From the NCBI GenBank assembly GCA_017997825.1, contig JAGOEH010000125.1, positions 1-8,941 of the forward strand: DNA of 8,941 nt, given 5' to 3'. The notes under the pieces were generated by a model that did not search any database, had not been told where the DNA came from, and worked only from the letters and a program-made list of their open reading frames with translations. Numbering within the stretch: position 1 is the stretch's first letter; each line of letters begins with the position of its first letter. This document shows, in pieces, positions 1-7,037 of this stretch. A program made the position numbers and the translations under genes. Origin of the DNA: Candidatus Delongbacteria bacterium. Its GTDB lineage: Bacteria > JAGOEH01.

Positions 1-367
1 GCATAACGGATGTCATCAACTGACCGGCACTGATTCGGAAGCTTTTTTCTTCACGGCCGGTCTGTTTTGGAACCAGCAGGCGCATCATACCCAATCGGAG
101 CTGAAAATCCAGATTCTGAATCACCAACTGGCTGCTGTCTTTGATCCACAACTGGCATAAATCCTTGATCTCCAGCCGGAGCTGGCTTCGGGAAAACGCC
201 GTCAGGGTGTCATTCTCGTTCAGTTCGATTTCATCGTTCAGTTTCAGCCATCGATGGTTCAGATGGACCTGGCCATGAATCTTGACCACTCTGGCTTTCA
301 GGGGCATGGCCGGGGAGACTGCGCTCACGGCCAGCAAAAGAATCAGGCTGAGCAGTGTTTTTTTCAT
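1..367 (-). CDS. Exported FecR-domain protein, N-terminal part (gene runs off the window)
   Basis: This is an open frame of 122 codons from the ATG at 367-365 to the window edge, with no stop reached. The N-terminus is a clear signal peptide: MKK, then a Leu/Ile/Val-rich stretch, then a small-residue region ending near SAVSPAM at residues 14-20. The mature part starts with a strand-rich pattern (ARVVKIHGQV, then LND.IELNENDTLTAFSRSQLRLEI) that resembles the FecR domain, a beta-rich extracytoplasmic module. In TonB systems FecR proteins relay signals to anti-sigma regulation; many others are stand-alone secreted proteins. The ATG overlaps the stop of the upstream response regulator as ATGA, and AAGAGA just before the start can serve as a ribosome site, so it is the fourth gene of the operon. 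Its role is inferred to be in the cell envelope. The domain call is by pattern only, and the C-terminal part cannot be seen. Confidence 0.75.
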   Translation of the reverse strand, partial: MKKTLLSLILLLAVSAVSPAMPLKARVVKIHGQVHLNHRWLKLNDEIELNENDTLTAFSRSQLRLEIKDLCQLWIKDSSQLVIQNLDFQLRLGMMRLLVPKQTGREEKSFRISAGQLMTSVM

Positions 368-1761
368 AGTTCTCTTCGATACCATTTAAAAAAGGTCGGT
401 TTGGATATGCCCAACTCATCGGCGGCGCGTTTTTTCTCTCCGATCCGGTTAAACATGCGTTGGGCCAGTAACGTCTCGATATATTCCATGACCGGATTGG
501 TACCGGCCTTCTGTTTGGCTTGATCCAGCAATCGATCGACCGTTTCGACGATCGTCCACTGAGTATGAGTAATGGAAAGCGATTGGCCGGAAGCGCCGTC
601 ATGCGCCAGATCCGACGGTAGATCGTCCGGACTCAGATTGGGCTGATGGGATTTGATCAGCATCCGGATAACCGCGTTTTCCAGTTCCCGGACATTCCCC
701 GGCCAGTTATAGCGTGCCAGATATCGGAACAGTTCCGGTTCGATCCGCTCGATATACTTGTTCAGTTCCGGCCCATATTTGCTTACAAAGTGCTCGGTCA
801 GGGCCGGAATATCCTCGGGCCGTTCCCGCAACGGAGGGACGTGGATCGGATAAACATTCAGCCGATAATAGAGATCCTCACGAAAAGCACCTTCCTGGAT
901 CTGCAACTGAAGATTCTTCAGCGTAGCGGCCACGATCCGGACTCCGGTGCTCAGCAGTTGATTCCCGCCGACCCGGTTGAATTCCTTCTCCTGTAAAACC
1001 CGCAACAGCTTGGTTTGAATATCGGGAGAAAGCTCTCCGATCTCATCCAGAAACAGGGTTCCTTCGGAGGCCAGCTCGAATTTTCCGATGCGGCGGGAAA
1101 CCGCTCCGGTGAATGCCCCCTTTTCATGACCGAACAATTCGCTTTCCACCAGATTGGGATTGAGCGTCGAAACATTGATGGCTACAAACGGCTTATCACG
1201 GCGGGGACTCTGCCGGTGAATCTGCCGGGCCACCAGTTCCTTGCCGGTTCCGCTTTCGCCGGTAATCAGAACCGGGAAATGGGTCTGGGCAATTTCACGG
1301 ATATTGGCCTGAATCTCCCTTAAGGCTGGAGAAATACCGATCATATCATATTTTTTTATATTATTCTCGGATTTGAGGAGTTCCACTTCACGCCGCCGCT
1401 GGATATCCTCTACTCCCTTGCGGATCCGAATTTTTAATTCCTCAGGCTGGAATGGCTTCTGAAGATAATCAAATGCCCCGTATCGCATGGCTTCAACCGC
1501 CTGATCAACGTTTCCGTAAGCCGTCATCATCAAGACCGCCATCTCGGGATCCTGCCGCCGGACTTCCTGCAACAGCTCCATACCGTCCATCCGGCCCGGC
1601 ATCCGATGATCGGTCAGCACCATATCATACTTCTTTTTTTCCAATTGTTTGAGGGCCTCATCCGCGTTGACGGCCACACTCACCGAATAACCTTCATCCT
1701 GGAGAATAGCGGCAATCGAGTCCCTCATGTAAATCTCATCATCCACCACTAAAATCATCAT
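364..1761 (-). CDS. NtrC-family sigma-54-dependent response regulator
   Basis: This 465-residue protein is full length for the family. The receiver domain (about 1-120) has the acidic pair D7/D8, phospho-acceptor D51 (in LTDHRMPG), T80 and K102. The AAA+ sigma-54 interaction domain (about 140-370) has Walker A GESGTGKE (168-175), the sigma-54 contact motif GAFTGA (215-220), Walker B LFLDEIGE (236-243), arginine-rich FREDLYYRL (293-301) and [10 protein letters not shown]. The C-terminus (about 436-465) is a Fis-type helix-turn-helix ([18 protein letters not shown]). All residues needed for phosphorylation, ATP hydrolysis and sigma-54 contact are present, so it should activate sigma-54 promoters in the cytoplasm once phosphorylated by the adjacent kinase. 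Its ATG overlaps the kinase stop as ATGA. The site AGGGGA at 1774-1769 lies 7 bases before the start, and a second ATG follows directly. The target promoters are unknown. Confidence 0.96.
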   Translation of the reverse strand: MMILVVDDEIYMRDSIAAILQDEGYSVSVAVNADEALKQLEKKKYDMVLTDHRMPGRMDGMELLQEVRRQDPEMAVLMMTAYGNVDQAVEAMRYGAFDYLQKPFQPEELKIRIRKGVEDIQRRREVELLKSENNIKKYDMIGISPALREIQANIREIAQTHFPVLITGESGTGKELVARQIHRQSPRRDKPFVAINVSTLNPNLVESELFGHEKGAFTGAVSRRIGKFELASEGTLFLDEIGELSPDIQTKLLRVLQEKEFNRVGGNQLLSTGVRIVAATLKNLQLQIQEGAFREDLYYRLNVYPIHVPPLRERPEDIPALTEHFVSKYGPELNKYIERIEPELFRYLARYNWPGNVRELENAVIRMLIKSHQPNLSPDDLPSDLAHDGASGQSLSITHTQWTIVETVDRLLDQAKQKAGTNPVMEYIETLLAQRMFNRIGEKKRAADELGISKPTFFKWYRREL

Positions 1762-3794
1762 ACCAACGTCCCCTGTTCCCCGATCGGCAATTTCATCACG
1801 ACCCGCGTTCCGGCCTGGAACCGGCTTTCCAGAACCATCGAGCCGTCATGCAGCTCCATTATTTTCCGGCATATCGCCAGGCCTAATCCGGTTCCATCGG
1901 CCCGGGTGGTAAAGAAGGGATCAAAAACCCGGGGCAGATCCTCATCCGAAATCCCAATTCCGGTATCTGTAATCAGAAGTAGCACCTCGCGCTCTCCGGA
2001 TTCCAGTTCCAGGCTGATTTTCCCTTTCTCTTCAATGGCTTGTACCGCGTTATTCATTACATTGATCACCACTTGCCGCAGCCGGTCGGGATCCCCCATC
2101 ATCTCCAGCTTATCCGGAAAATGCTTTTCCACGGTGATCGATTTGGATGACCAATCAATCATAAACAGAGAATCCTGAATGACCCTGACCAGATCCATTT
2201 TGATCCGGTTCAGCTTCATACTACGGCTGAATTCCAGAAATTCACTGATAAAGCGGTTAAGACTCTTGATGGCCAGGTTCATGTTATTGACATAGGTTGC
2301 GACCTCCGGCCGGTCCTTGACCTTGTCGCGGATCGTGCCGGCCGTCAATTCCAAGCCGGCCAACGGATTGCGGATTTCATGCGCGATCGCCGCCGCCATC
2401 CGTCCGATCGACACCAAATGCTCCTGCTCTTTCAGTTTATTCCTTAATTCAATATTCTCGGTAATATCATAGGATAATAAAAGTATCACATCCTGTCCAG
2501 CCAATTCTTTCAATTCAGGCACCAGGTTGAGGTTAAACCGGTGAATCCGTCCGTTCTCGGCTTCCTCCCACCAGATCGAACCGACCCTCTTGTGTCCCAA
2601 CGCCCCCAGATTTTCACGCACTTTATCACTGCCGATCATTTTCCGGGAAACGGCATCATTAGAATTTGAATAGAAGATTTCGCAATCGGGAGTAAAGAGA
2701 ATGGCCAGACCCGAGAAATGCCGCATTACATTCTGGATCAGCACATTACTCGATTGCAGTTCCTGACGCAACCGTTTCTCTTCCGTCAGAGAACGGATAA
2801 AATAGACCATCGTATAAATGACAGCCAACGACAGGGCCGGATATAATAAAGGAACCTGAAGGCCACCGAACTTGAGGCATATCAGGTTGATGACCGTCAT
2901 TCCCAGCCAGCTCAATGCAACCATCATCCATCCCCGGCCGGCGCCCATCCTAAGGCCCAAAACCGCACCTAATCCCATCAGGACCAACGTCAGCACCATA
3001 TCCAGCCAGATCGGCGTTTTGACACAATAAGCCCCGGTCATGGCGGAATTACCGAAATTGGCCTGTAAAGTCAGCCCTGAAAGGAGCTCGTCCGATCCCG
3101 GATTCAGAAAAAACGGGGAAACACCTGGAATATGATAACCTAAATAAACAATCTTTCCCTGGTATCGGGTGCGGGTTGTCGGTTGATCCAATAATTTCAA
3201 GGCGTCGAAAAATCCTGTCGCCTTGAAATCCTGCAAATCCCGATAGGGCGGCACGAGTAAATTTTCTTTACCCGGGTTAATTTTTTTTCCTCCAACCAGC
3301 AAATCGGTCATGAAGGGCATACCCTGCGGATCAAGAGGAATCATTCTTACATACCCATCACGGGAAGCGTTAATCGCAGAATATCCGGACTTCAGATTGA
3401 TTCCGGGCGGGACTTGAAACCTCGGCTCATTCCGTGGGGTGCCCATCACGATATTCATCCCGGCGATGCGCAGATACTGCTCAAGCAACGACCCTTCGGT
3501 CAGCAGGGAGGGATATGGTGAAAAATAGATATCGAGCATAACCTGGCGGACTCCGGCTTTTTCCAGTGAATTCAACATCAGGCCCAGATAGTCTTCCGAA
3601 AGGGGGTACTGTCCGGCCTGCTGGATGTCATCAGCGGTAATGGCGATCACCTCAATCGAATCGGTGATCGGATGAGCCAATACCCTGGTTTTAAGATCGT
3701 ATACCATGTATTCCAACTCTTCATACCAGGCCGACATCACAAAAAGAATGAGTCCCAGCCCGACCAGAATCGGCCAGCAATAGTATCGCTTCAT
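1758..3794 (-). CDS. CHASE2-type membrane sensor histidine kinase
   Basis: This 678-residue protein is the sensor partner of the following response regulator. One N-terminal membrane segment (about 7-21) leads into an extracytoplasmic region (about 25-262) with the CHASE2 pattern: SIEVIAITADDIQQAGQYP near 46-64, then LEKAGVRQVMLDIYF at 77-91. Three closely spaced membrane segments follow (about 263-282, 288-307, 313-333), the usual CHASE2 topology. A degenerate PAS-like domain (about 355-445) precedes the kinase core. The HisKA H-box AIAHEIRNPLAGL has phospho-acceptor H472. The HATPase domain has the N-box VVINVMNNAVQAIE (575-588), G1 DTGIGI (610-615), an F-box (DPFFTT) and G2 GTGLGL (634-639), so it looks catalytically complete. 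The start overlaps the caspase stop by one base (TAATG), with GAAGG about 10 bases upstream. The ligand sensed by CHASE2 is not known. The order caspase, kinase, regulator suggests that the sensor monitors the exported caspase or something it acts on; this is inference. Confidence 0.95.
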   Translation of the reverse strand: MKRYYCWPILVGLGLILFVMSAWYEELEYMVYDLKTRVLAHPITDSIEVIAITADDIQQAGQYPLSEDYLGLMLNSLEKAGVRQVMLDIYFSPYPSLLTEGSLLEQYLRIAGMNIVMGTPRNEPRFQVPPGINLKSGYSAINASRDGYVRMIPLDPQGMPFMTDLLVGGKKINPGKENLLVPPYRDLQDFKATGFFDALKLLDQPTTRTRYQGKIVYLGYHIPGVSPFFLNPGSDELLSGLTLQANFGNSAMTGAYCVKTPIWLDMVLTLVLMGLGAVLGLRMGAGRGWMMVALSWLGMTVINLICLKFGGLQVPLLYPALSLAVIYTMVYFIRSLTEEKRLRQELQSSNVLIQNVMRHFSGLAILFTPDCEIFYSNSNDAVSRKMIGSDKVRENLGALGHKRVGSIWWEEAENGRIHRFNLNLVPELKELAGQDVILLLSYDITENIELRNKLKEQEHLVSIGRMAAAIAHEIRNPLAGLELTAGTIRDKVKDRPEVATYVNNMNLAIKSLNRFISEFLEFSRSMKLNRIKMDLVRVIQDSLFMIDWSSKSITVEKHFPDKLEMMGDPDRLRQVVINVMNNAVQAIEEKGKISLELESGEREVLLLITDTGIGISDEDLPRVFDPFFTTRADGTGLGLAICRKIMELHDGSMVLESRFQAGTRVVMKLPIGEQGTLV

Positions 3795-5017
3795 TATAGT
3801 TTGACCTTCAGCCGTTTAATTTCTCCCGGTGCCAGGATAATCGTCCGGGTTTGAGTGCCCCGTTCGGGATGACTTAACTTCAGCACATACTCACCGGAAT
3901 AAAGGGGTTTGATTCGAACCGGAGAATATCCATAAGGTTTACCATTCAGTTCGACAATTGCCCAGGGGACGACATCCAGAATCAATTCTCCCGGGGATTC
4001 ATCCTGAGTGGGCAGCAGCAGATCACCGGGATTGATGGTGCTATCCAGTGCCAATTGAGTAAACAGGGGATAGACCTGAACCGGTTTGAAGCTTTGCCCG
4101 TTTCGATCATTGTAGAATTGCATAAAGTCCGAGACACCGGCTAAACGGCCAAGATCGACCAGGCCATATCCTCCGTCACGGGCCATCACAATGCCCAGAC
4201 GGCCGGCATTCGGGCGATAGCGGAATCCGGTGCTGTCAATCATGGCGCGATCACCGGCAATCACCGGAATATCCGGATTCTTGGGGGTATTCTGCATAAT
4301 CGCACTCTGCTCCCGAATAAATTCCGCCAACTCCGGAATCATGATCTGCCCATCCCGGTTGATATCGGCCAATCCTTTCAGACCGTTTCCCAAGATATAG
4401 GTAAAAACGGAATGTTTCAGCATCGGGATCTCCCAGGTCTTCTTTTCCGGCGATGTGGCCGATAGAACAACGATTCCAGGATGATCTGAGCCGGGTGCAT
4501 CCGTTTCATCTTTCCGGTAACTGAAATCCGGGGGGAAACAACAATCGAAAAACAAGATCTTTCGTTCATAATGGGTCTTCGTCAACCACAGAAACAATTC
4601 ATCCTCGAACAGGCAGCTCCCCGGATTATCCGGAGCGCTGTCATACAATGCAATCATCTGATGAAAGCGTTGGCCCACCAACCGGTGATACCCATGCCCG
4701 CTGAAATAAAATACCAGGGTATCCTGCGGTCCGGAAGCGGCAAACAGAGCCTTCCGCAGATTCATCCAGGTCGCATCGTGATCGGTCAATATCGTTACCG
4801 TGGATTTATCATACCCGGAAAGATTCAGAACCTGCCGGATATAGGTAACATCATTGACCGAATACTGAAGCGCTTCAATTCTGGGATCCTCATACCGGCT
4901 GATACCGACCAGCAGATACCGAACACCGGCAATCATCGCCGATGGAACCATTATCAATATAATGAAACACAAAACCAGACCATAGTTTACCTTATTCATA
5001 CCCCAAATTAATTGCAT
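3794..5017 (-). CDS. Exported caspase-family (peptidase C14) protein with EF-hand-like loop and PEGA domain
   Basis: The hydrophobic N-terminus (about 12-30) is a signal peptide or membrane anchor. The caspase fold (about 31-240) opens with GVRYLLVGISRYED. The catalytic His is H108 in YFSGHGY, and the likely nucleophile is C160 in FFDCCFPPD. The typical late segment VVLSATSPEKKTWE...FTYILGNGLKGLAD follows. It runs into a loop with EF-hand spacing (D218, N220, D222, G223, I225, E229), common after prokaryotic caspase domains. Residues about 268-340 look like a small beta-barrel (GLVDLGRLAGV...INPGDLLL). Residues about 344-407 match a PEGA domain (VVPWAIVELNGKPYG.SPVRIKPLYSGEYVLKL), often found in envelope proteins. 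The start is uncertain: the ATG at 5017 lacks a good ribosome site, while an ATG at 4999 (M7) gives a cleaner signal peptide but its GGGG is too close. It is the first gene of the operon. The family cuts after basic or acidic residues; the substrate here is unknown. Confidence 0.9.
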   Translation of the reverse strand: MQLIWGMNKVNYGLVLCFIILIMVPSAMIAGVRYLLVGISRYEDPRIEALQYSVNDVTYIRQVLNLSGYDKSTVTILTDHDATWMNLRKALFAASGPQDTLVFYFSGHGYHRLVGQRFHQMIALYDSAPDNPGSCLFEDELFLWLTKTHYERKILFFDCCFPPDFSYRKDETDAPGSDHPGIVVLSATSPEKKTWEIPMLKHSVFTYILGNGLKGLADINRDGQIMIPELAEFIREQSAIMQNTPKNPDIPVIAGDRAMIDSTGFRYRPNAGRLGIVMARDGGYGLVDLGRLAGVSDFMQFYNDRNGQSFKPVQVYPLFTQLALDSTINPGDLLLPTQDESPGELILDVVPWAIVELNGKPYGYSPVRIKPLYSGEYVLKLSHPERGTQTRTIILAPGEIKRLKVKL

Positions 5018-5024
5018 TTTATAT

Positions 5025-5053
5025 ACCGTATTTTAATTGTTATTGATTATCAA
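5025..5053 (-). promoter_or_regulatory. Possible promoter of the caspase/two-component operon
   Basis: On the minus strand TTGATA (5053-5048) is followed after 17 bases by TACGGT (5030-5025), a weak match to a housekeeping promoter inside an A/T-rich stretch. Transcription would start near 5018, almost on the ATG at 5017, which would favour translation from the second ATG at 4999. The -35-like element sits in a short dyad TTGAT-T-ATCAA (5043-5053). I found no GG-N10-GC sigma-54 signature here. The assignment rests on weak consensus matching only. Confidence 0.22.
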
Positions 5054-5079
5054 GGAGTTACAAACAGCACCCTCACCCC

Positions 5080-5100
5080 GGAGTAAATTTTTTTTACTCC
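5080..5100. promoter_or_regulatory. Perfect 8-bp dyad upstream of the caspase operon, candidate operator
   Basis: GGAGTAAA (5080-5087) and TTTACTCC (5093-5100) are perfect inverted repeats around a five-T centre, located 63-83 bases upstream of the caspase ATG at 5017. No U-tract follows on either strand after the closing CC, which argues against an intrinsic terminator and suits a site for a dimeric DNA-binding protein. A related half-site, GGAGTTAC, lies at 5054-5061. The operon's own NtrC-type regulator is one candidate ligand; this is inference. Confidence 0.35.
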
Positions 5101-5112
5101 ATTGCATCCAGC

Positions 5113-5141
5113 CCCGCTATCGGGTCTATTCCGACAGCGGG
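5113..5141 (-). terminator. GC-rich hairpin after the second surface-protein gene, probable terminator
   Basis: The arms at 5113-5123 and 5131-5141 form an 11-bp stem with a 7-base loop. The single mismatch on the plus strand becomes a G-U pair in minus-strand RNA, so the stem is fully paired in the direction of transcription. It begins 16 bases after the stop codon of the gene ending at 5158. No U-tract follows, so it may be a weak or factor-dependent terminator, or an RNA-stabilising 3' hairpin, and some read-through into the caspase operon is possible. Confidence 0.55.
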
Positions 5142-5157
5142 ACATCATTCAATCATA

Positions 5158-6864
5158 TTATTTCATCAGGCAGATTTTGCGAACCTGATTGCTAATGCCG
5201 TTATTCAGGCAGACAAAATAGATCCCGGCCGGCTGGATGGTCCCGGTTTGATCCCGGCCGTCCCAGCTCATGGTATAATCCCCGGCCGATAGGGTTCCCT
5301 GGTGAATCGTTCGGATTATTTCACCCAACACATTATATACACTCAGGGTGATCCGGGAGGCTTCGCTCAATTGAAACCGAAGTTCGGTGGTGGGATTGAA
5401 GGGATTGGGAACATTCGGTAAAAGCTGCATTCCGGATGATTTTATGGTCGGATTTTCGTCGATATCCAGGTTCTGGAACATGATCAAAACACCGCTGATC
5501 GAATCCGCCGAATAGGTATACTTTAAAGGACGTGGAGACGTGACAAGAGTAGGCAGAGCATCCGCCGGCAATACCGCTTTGAACATTATGGTATCATTTG
5601 GCGCACATCCCTCGACTTTATCGGGGGTAGAGGGATTGTCTCCACCAATCGCTATCCGGAAGGCGCCAAATTGATCGGCATAAGCGCGTCCGACCAGCTT
5701 GTTATTGACCGTATAAGCCGTCAGACCAAAGGCCGGCGCCGGGCCGGTCAAGGCATACACATTCCCTCGGATAACCATCGGCAAGAAACTGGTATCGATG
5801 GTGGTATCGATCTGGGCATCCAGAAAGACCAGAATATTAATATTGTTCTCGACACAGATCAGTTTACTGGGACTGGTACTGGTCGGGAGAGCCTGGATAT
5901 CGTTGAATTTAACGACCAGGGTATCGCCGTTGGATGCTCCATCGTGACTCCCCAGTTCTTTATTGATATTCAACACAAAATAGCCCGGAGTCGCCGAGGA
6001 ACCCAGCGTATCCCCACAGACATTACCCCATCGGTTATAGGCTTTGATCTGAACCGACGGACCGATCAAGGCGCCGTTCAGCTTGCAGGTCACCCCGATG
6101 AAGCTGCACAATGTCTGCTTGGTAACCGCGCTCAGATTAAGGGCAATAATCTGTCCGCCCGCAAAAATGGTCGATCCGCTTACTACCATCGCCTCCGCAT
6201 CATCGATGGTGAAAGCCAGAACCTCACTCTCAACGGGGCCCTCTTTGATTCCGGGCGTGGCAGGATCATCGGATACCAAAGTGACGGAATAGGCTCCGAT
6301 GGTGCTGACGGTGGTTTGGCCGTAAAGCTGGGTCTTGGTCTGGTTATAGACCTTGATGACGGTTCCGGACGGTGCCGGCTGATTATTCAACTGAATGCTT
6401 CCCTGAAAGGTGGCATTGGCCCGGGTTGTATCCAGCATCAAATCAACAAAAACAAATGACGGCATCAAATAAGGTGCAACCGGATTACGATAATACTCAC
6501 ACGAATCATTTCCTACCGGGCAGTCGACAGTCGCTAGTTTATTGTTAATATAAAAATAGATTTTTTCCCTCATATGGAATCCACCGGCATAGGCCGTTGA
6601 GGAATCCGTATCGTCACCGACCGCTGTTACCGTGAAGAATCCAAGTGTATTGGGAGTAGTATATTCACCCTGTGCAAAACATATTCCAGCCGCATTTCTC
6701 ACCTGGATCACCGTCCCTTTGGGGACGGGATTGGTAGCTCCGGTTTGGGCATTCTTGGCATAAGCGGTTCCATTAAAAACTACTATATATAGTTCCGCAT
6801 CCGCCAGAGAAGATGTACAAATAAAAGCTATGGTGAGAAGGATGAGTAGGGTCAGTTTTCTCAT
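5158..6864 (-). CDS. Secreted multi-repeat protein with C-terminal T9SS type A sorting domain
   Basis: This 568-residue protein is a paralogue of the neighbour at 7038-8747. Its signal peptide is cut probably after ADA (residues 21-23). About four tandem repeats follow (about 25-113, 150-245, 252-345, 363-465). They share a pattern of a G after the first strand, GTVI.VYN or similar, G.Y/F in the middle, a GDD/SDD-type turn with P.TP, and EG...F.I near the end. This looks like a beta-sandwich module, perhaps carboxypeptidase-regulatory-like. Residues about 478-568 form the sorting domain: LLPNVPNPFNPTTELRFQL, then LSVYNVLGE, AGDYTMSWDGRD, AGIYF and a final KICLMK. In T9SS bacteria this end directs transport across the outer membrane. 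Several cysteines, including two in the sorting domain, could form disulfides. AAAGGA (6876-6871) lies 6 bases before the ATG and supports this start. The biochemical role is unknown; no enzyme motif was seen. Confidence 0.88.
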   Translation of the reverse strand: MRKLTLLILLTIAFICTSSLADAELYIVVFNGTAYAKNAQTGATNPVPKGTVIQVRNAAGICFAQGEYTTPNTLGFFTVTAVGDDTDSSTAYAGGFHMREKIYFYINNKLATVDCPVGNDSCEYYRNPVAPYLMPSFVFVDLMLDTTRANATFQGSIQLNNQPAPSGTVIKVYNQTKTQLYGQTTVSTIGAYSVTLVSDDPATPGIKEGPVESEVLAFTIDDAEAMVVSGSTIFAGGQIIALNLSAVTKQTLCSFIGVTCKLNGALIGPSVQIKAYNRWGNVCGDTLGSSATPGYFVLNINKELGSHDGASNGDTLVVKFNDIQALPTSTSPSKLICVENNINILVFLDAQIDTTIDTSFLPMVIRGNVYALTGPAPAFGLTAYTVNNKLVGRAYADQFGAFRIAIGGDNPSTPDKVEGCAPNDTIMFKAVLPADALPTLVTSPRPLKYTYSADSISGVLIMFQNLDIDENPTIKSSGMQLLPNVPNPFNPTTELRFQLSEASRITLSVYNVLGEIIRTIHQGTLSAGDYTMSWDGRDQTGTIQPAGIYFVCLNNGISNQVRKICLMK

Positions 6865-6899
6865 CGATTATCCTTTCCGTTTAGTGTTAAAATCTTAAT

Positions 6900-6942
6900 A
6901 AAAAAGCCGCCTTCATCATGGTTTAGATGATTGAAGGCGGCT
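6900..6942 (-). terminator. Strong intrinsic terminator after the first surface-protein gene
   Basis: The arms at 6932-6942 and 6905-6915 form a perfect 11-bp GC-rich stem (AGCCGCCTTCA with its complement), with partial extra pairing towards the loop. On the minus strand a run of six T (6905-6900) follows immediately. This is a textbook Rho-independent terminator for the gene ending at 7038. It lies only about 35 bases before the ATG at 6864 of the next gene, so that gene needs read-through or a promoter overlapping the hairpin. Confidence 0.92.
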
Positions 6943-6947
6943 GGATG

Positions 6948-7037
6948 TTAATAGACTGTCGATTCAAAGGCTGTCGTCACACCACGTTGCGATTCCATGG
7001 TTACCCGCACGGGTTCCGATGGAGGTTTCCTTTTCAT
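6948..7037 (-). CDS. Possible 29-residue small ORF between stop codon and terminator
   Basis: An ATG at 7037-7035 directly abuts the TAA of the surface-protein gene (TAAATG). The frame stays open for 29 codons and ends in TAA at 6950-6948, five bases before the terminator stem. The product would be basic at the start (MKRKPP) and otherwise polar, with no membrane segment or recognisable motif. Translation could only come from terminating ribosomes, because just a weak GAAG precedes it. It may be chance; position is the only support. Confidence 0.18.
   Translation of the reverse strand: MKRKPPSEPVRVTMESQRGVTTAFESTVY

Noticed and set aside
231-602. Minus-strand ORF overlapping the regulator end and the FecR gene
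   Set aside because: It overlaps two better-supported frames and lacks a ribosome site or recognisable motif.
5018-5080. Sigma-54 promoter before the caspase operon
   Set aside because: The nearest candidate has GG and GC separated by nine rather than ten bases and lacks the TT before GC.
5671-6459. Long plus-strand ORF of 262 codons opposite the second surface gene
   Set aside because: It is the antisense shadow of a well-supported gene with signal peptide, repeats and sorting domain; its product has no coherent domain pattern.
7003-7014. Inverted repeat ACCCG-CA-CGGGT after the first surface gene
   Set aside because: The two-base loop is too short for a stable hairpin, and a clear terminator lies just downstream.
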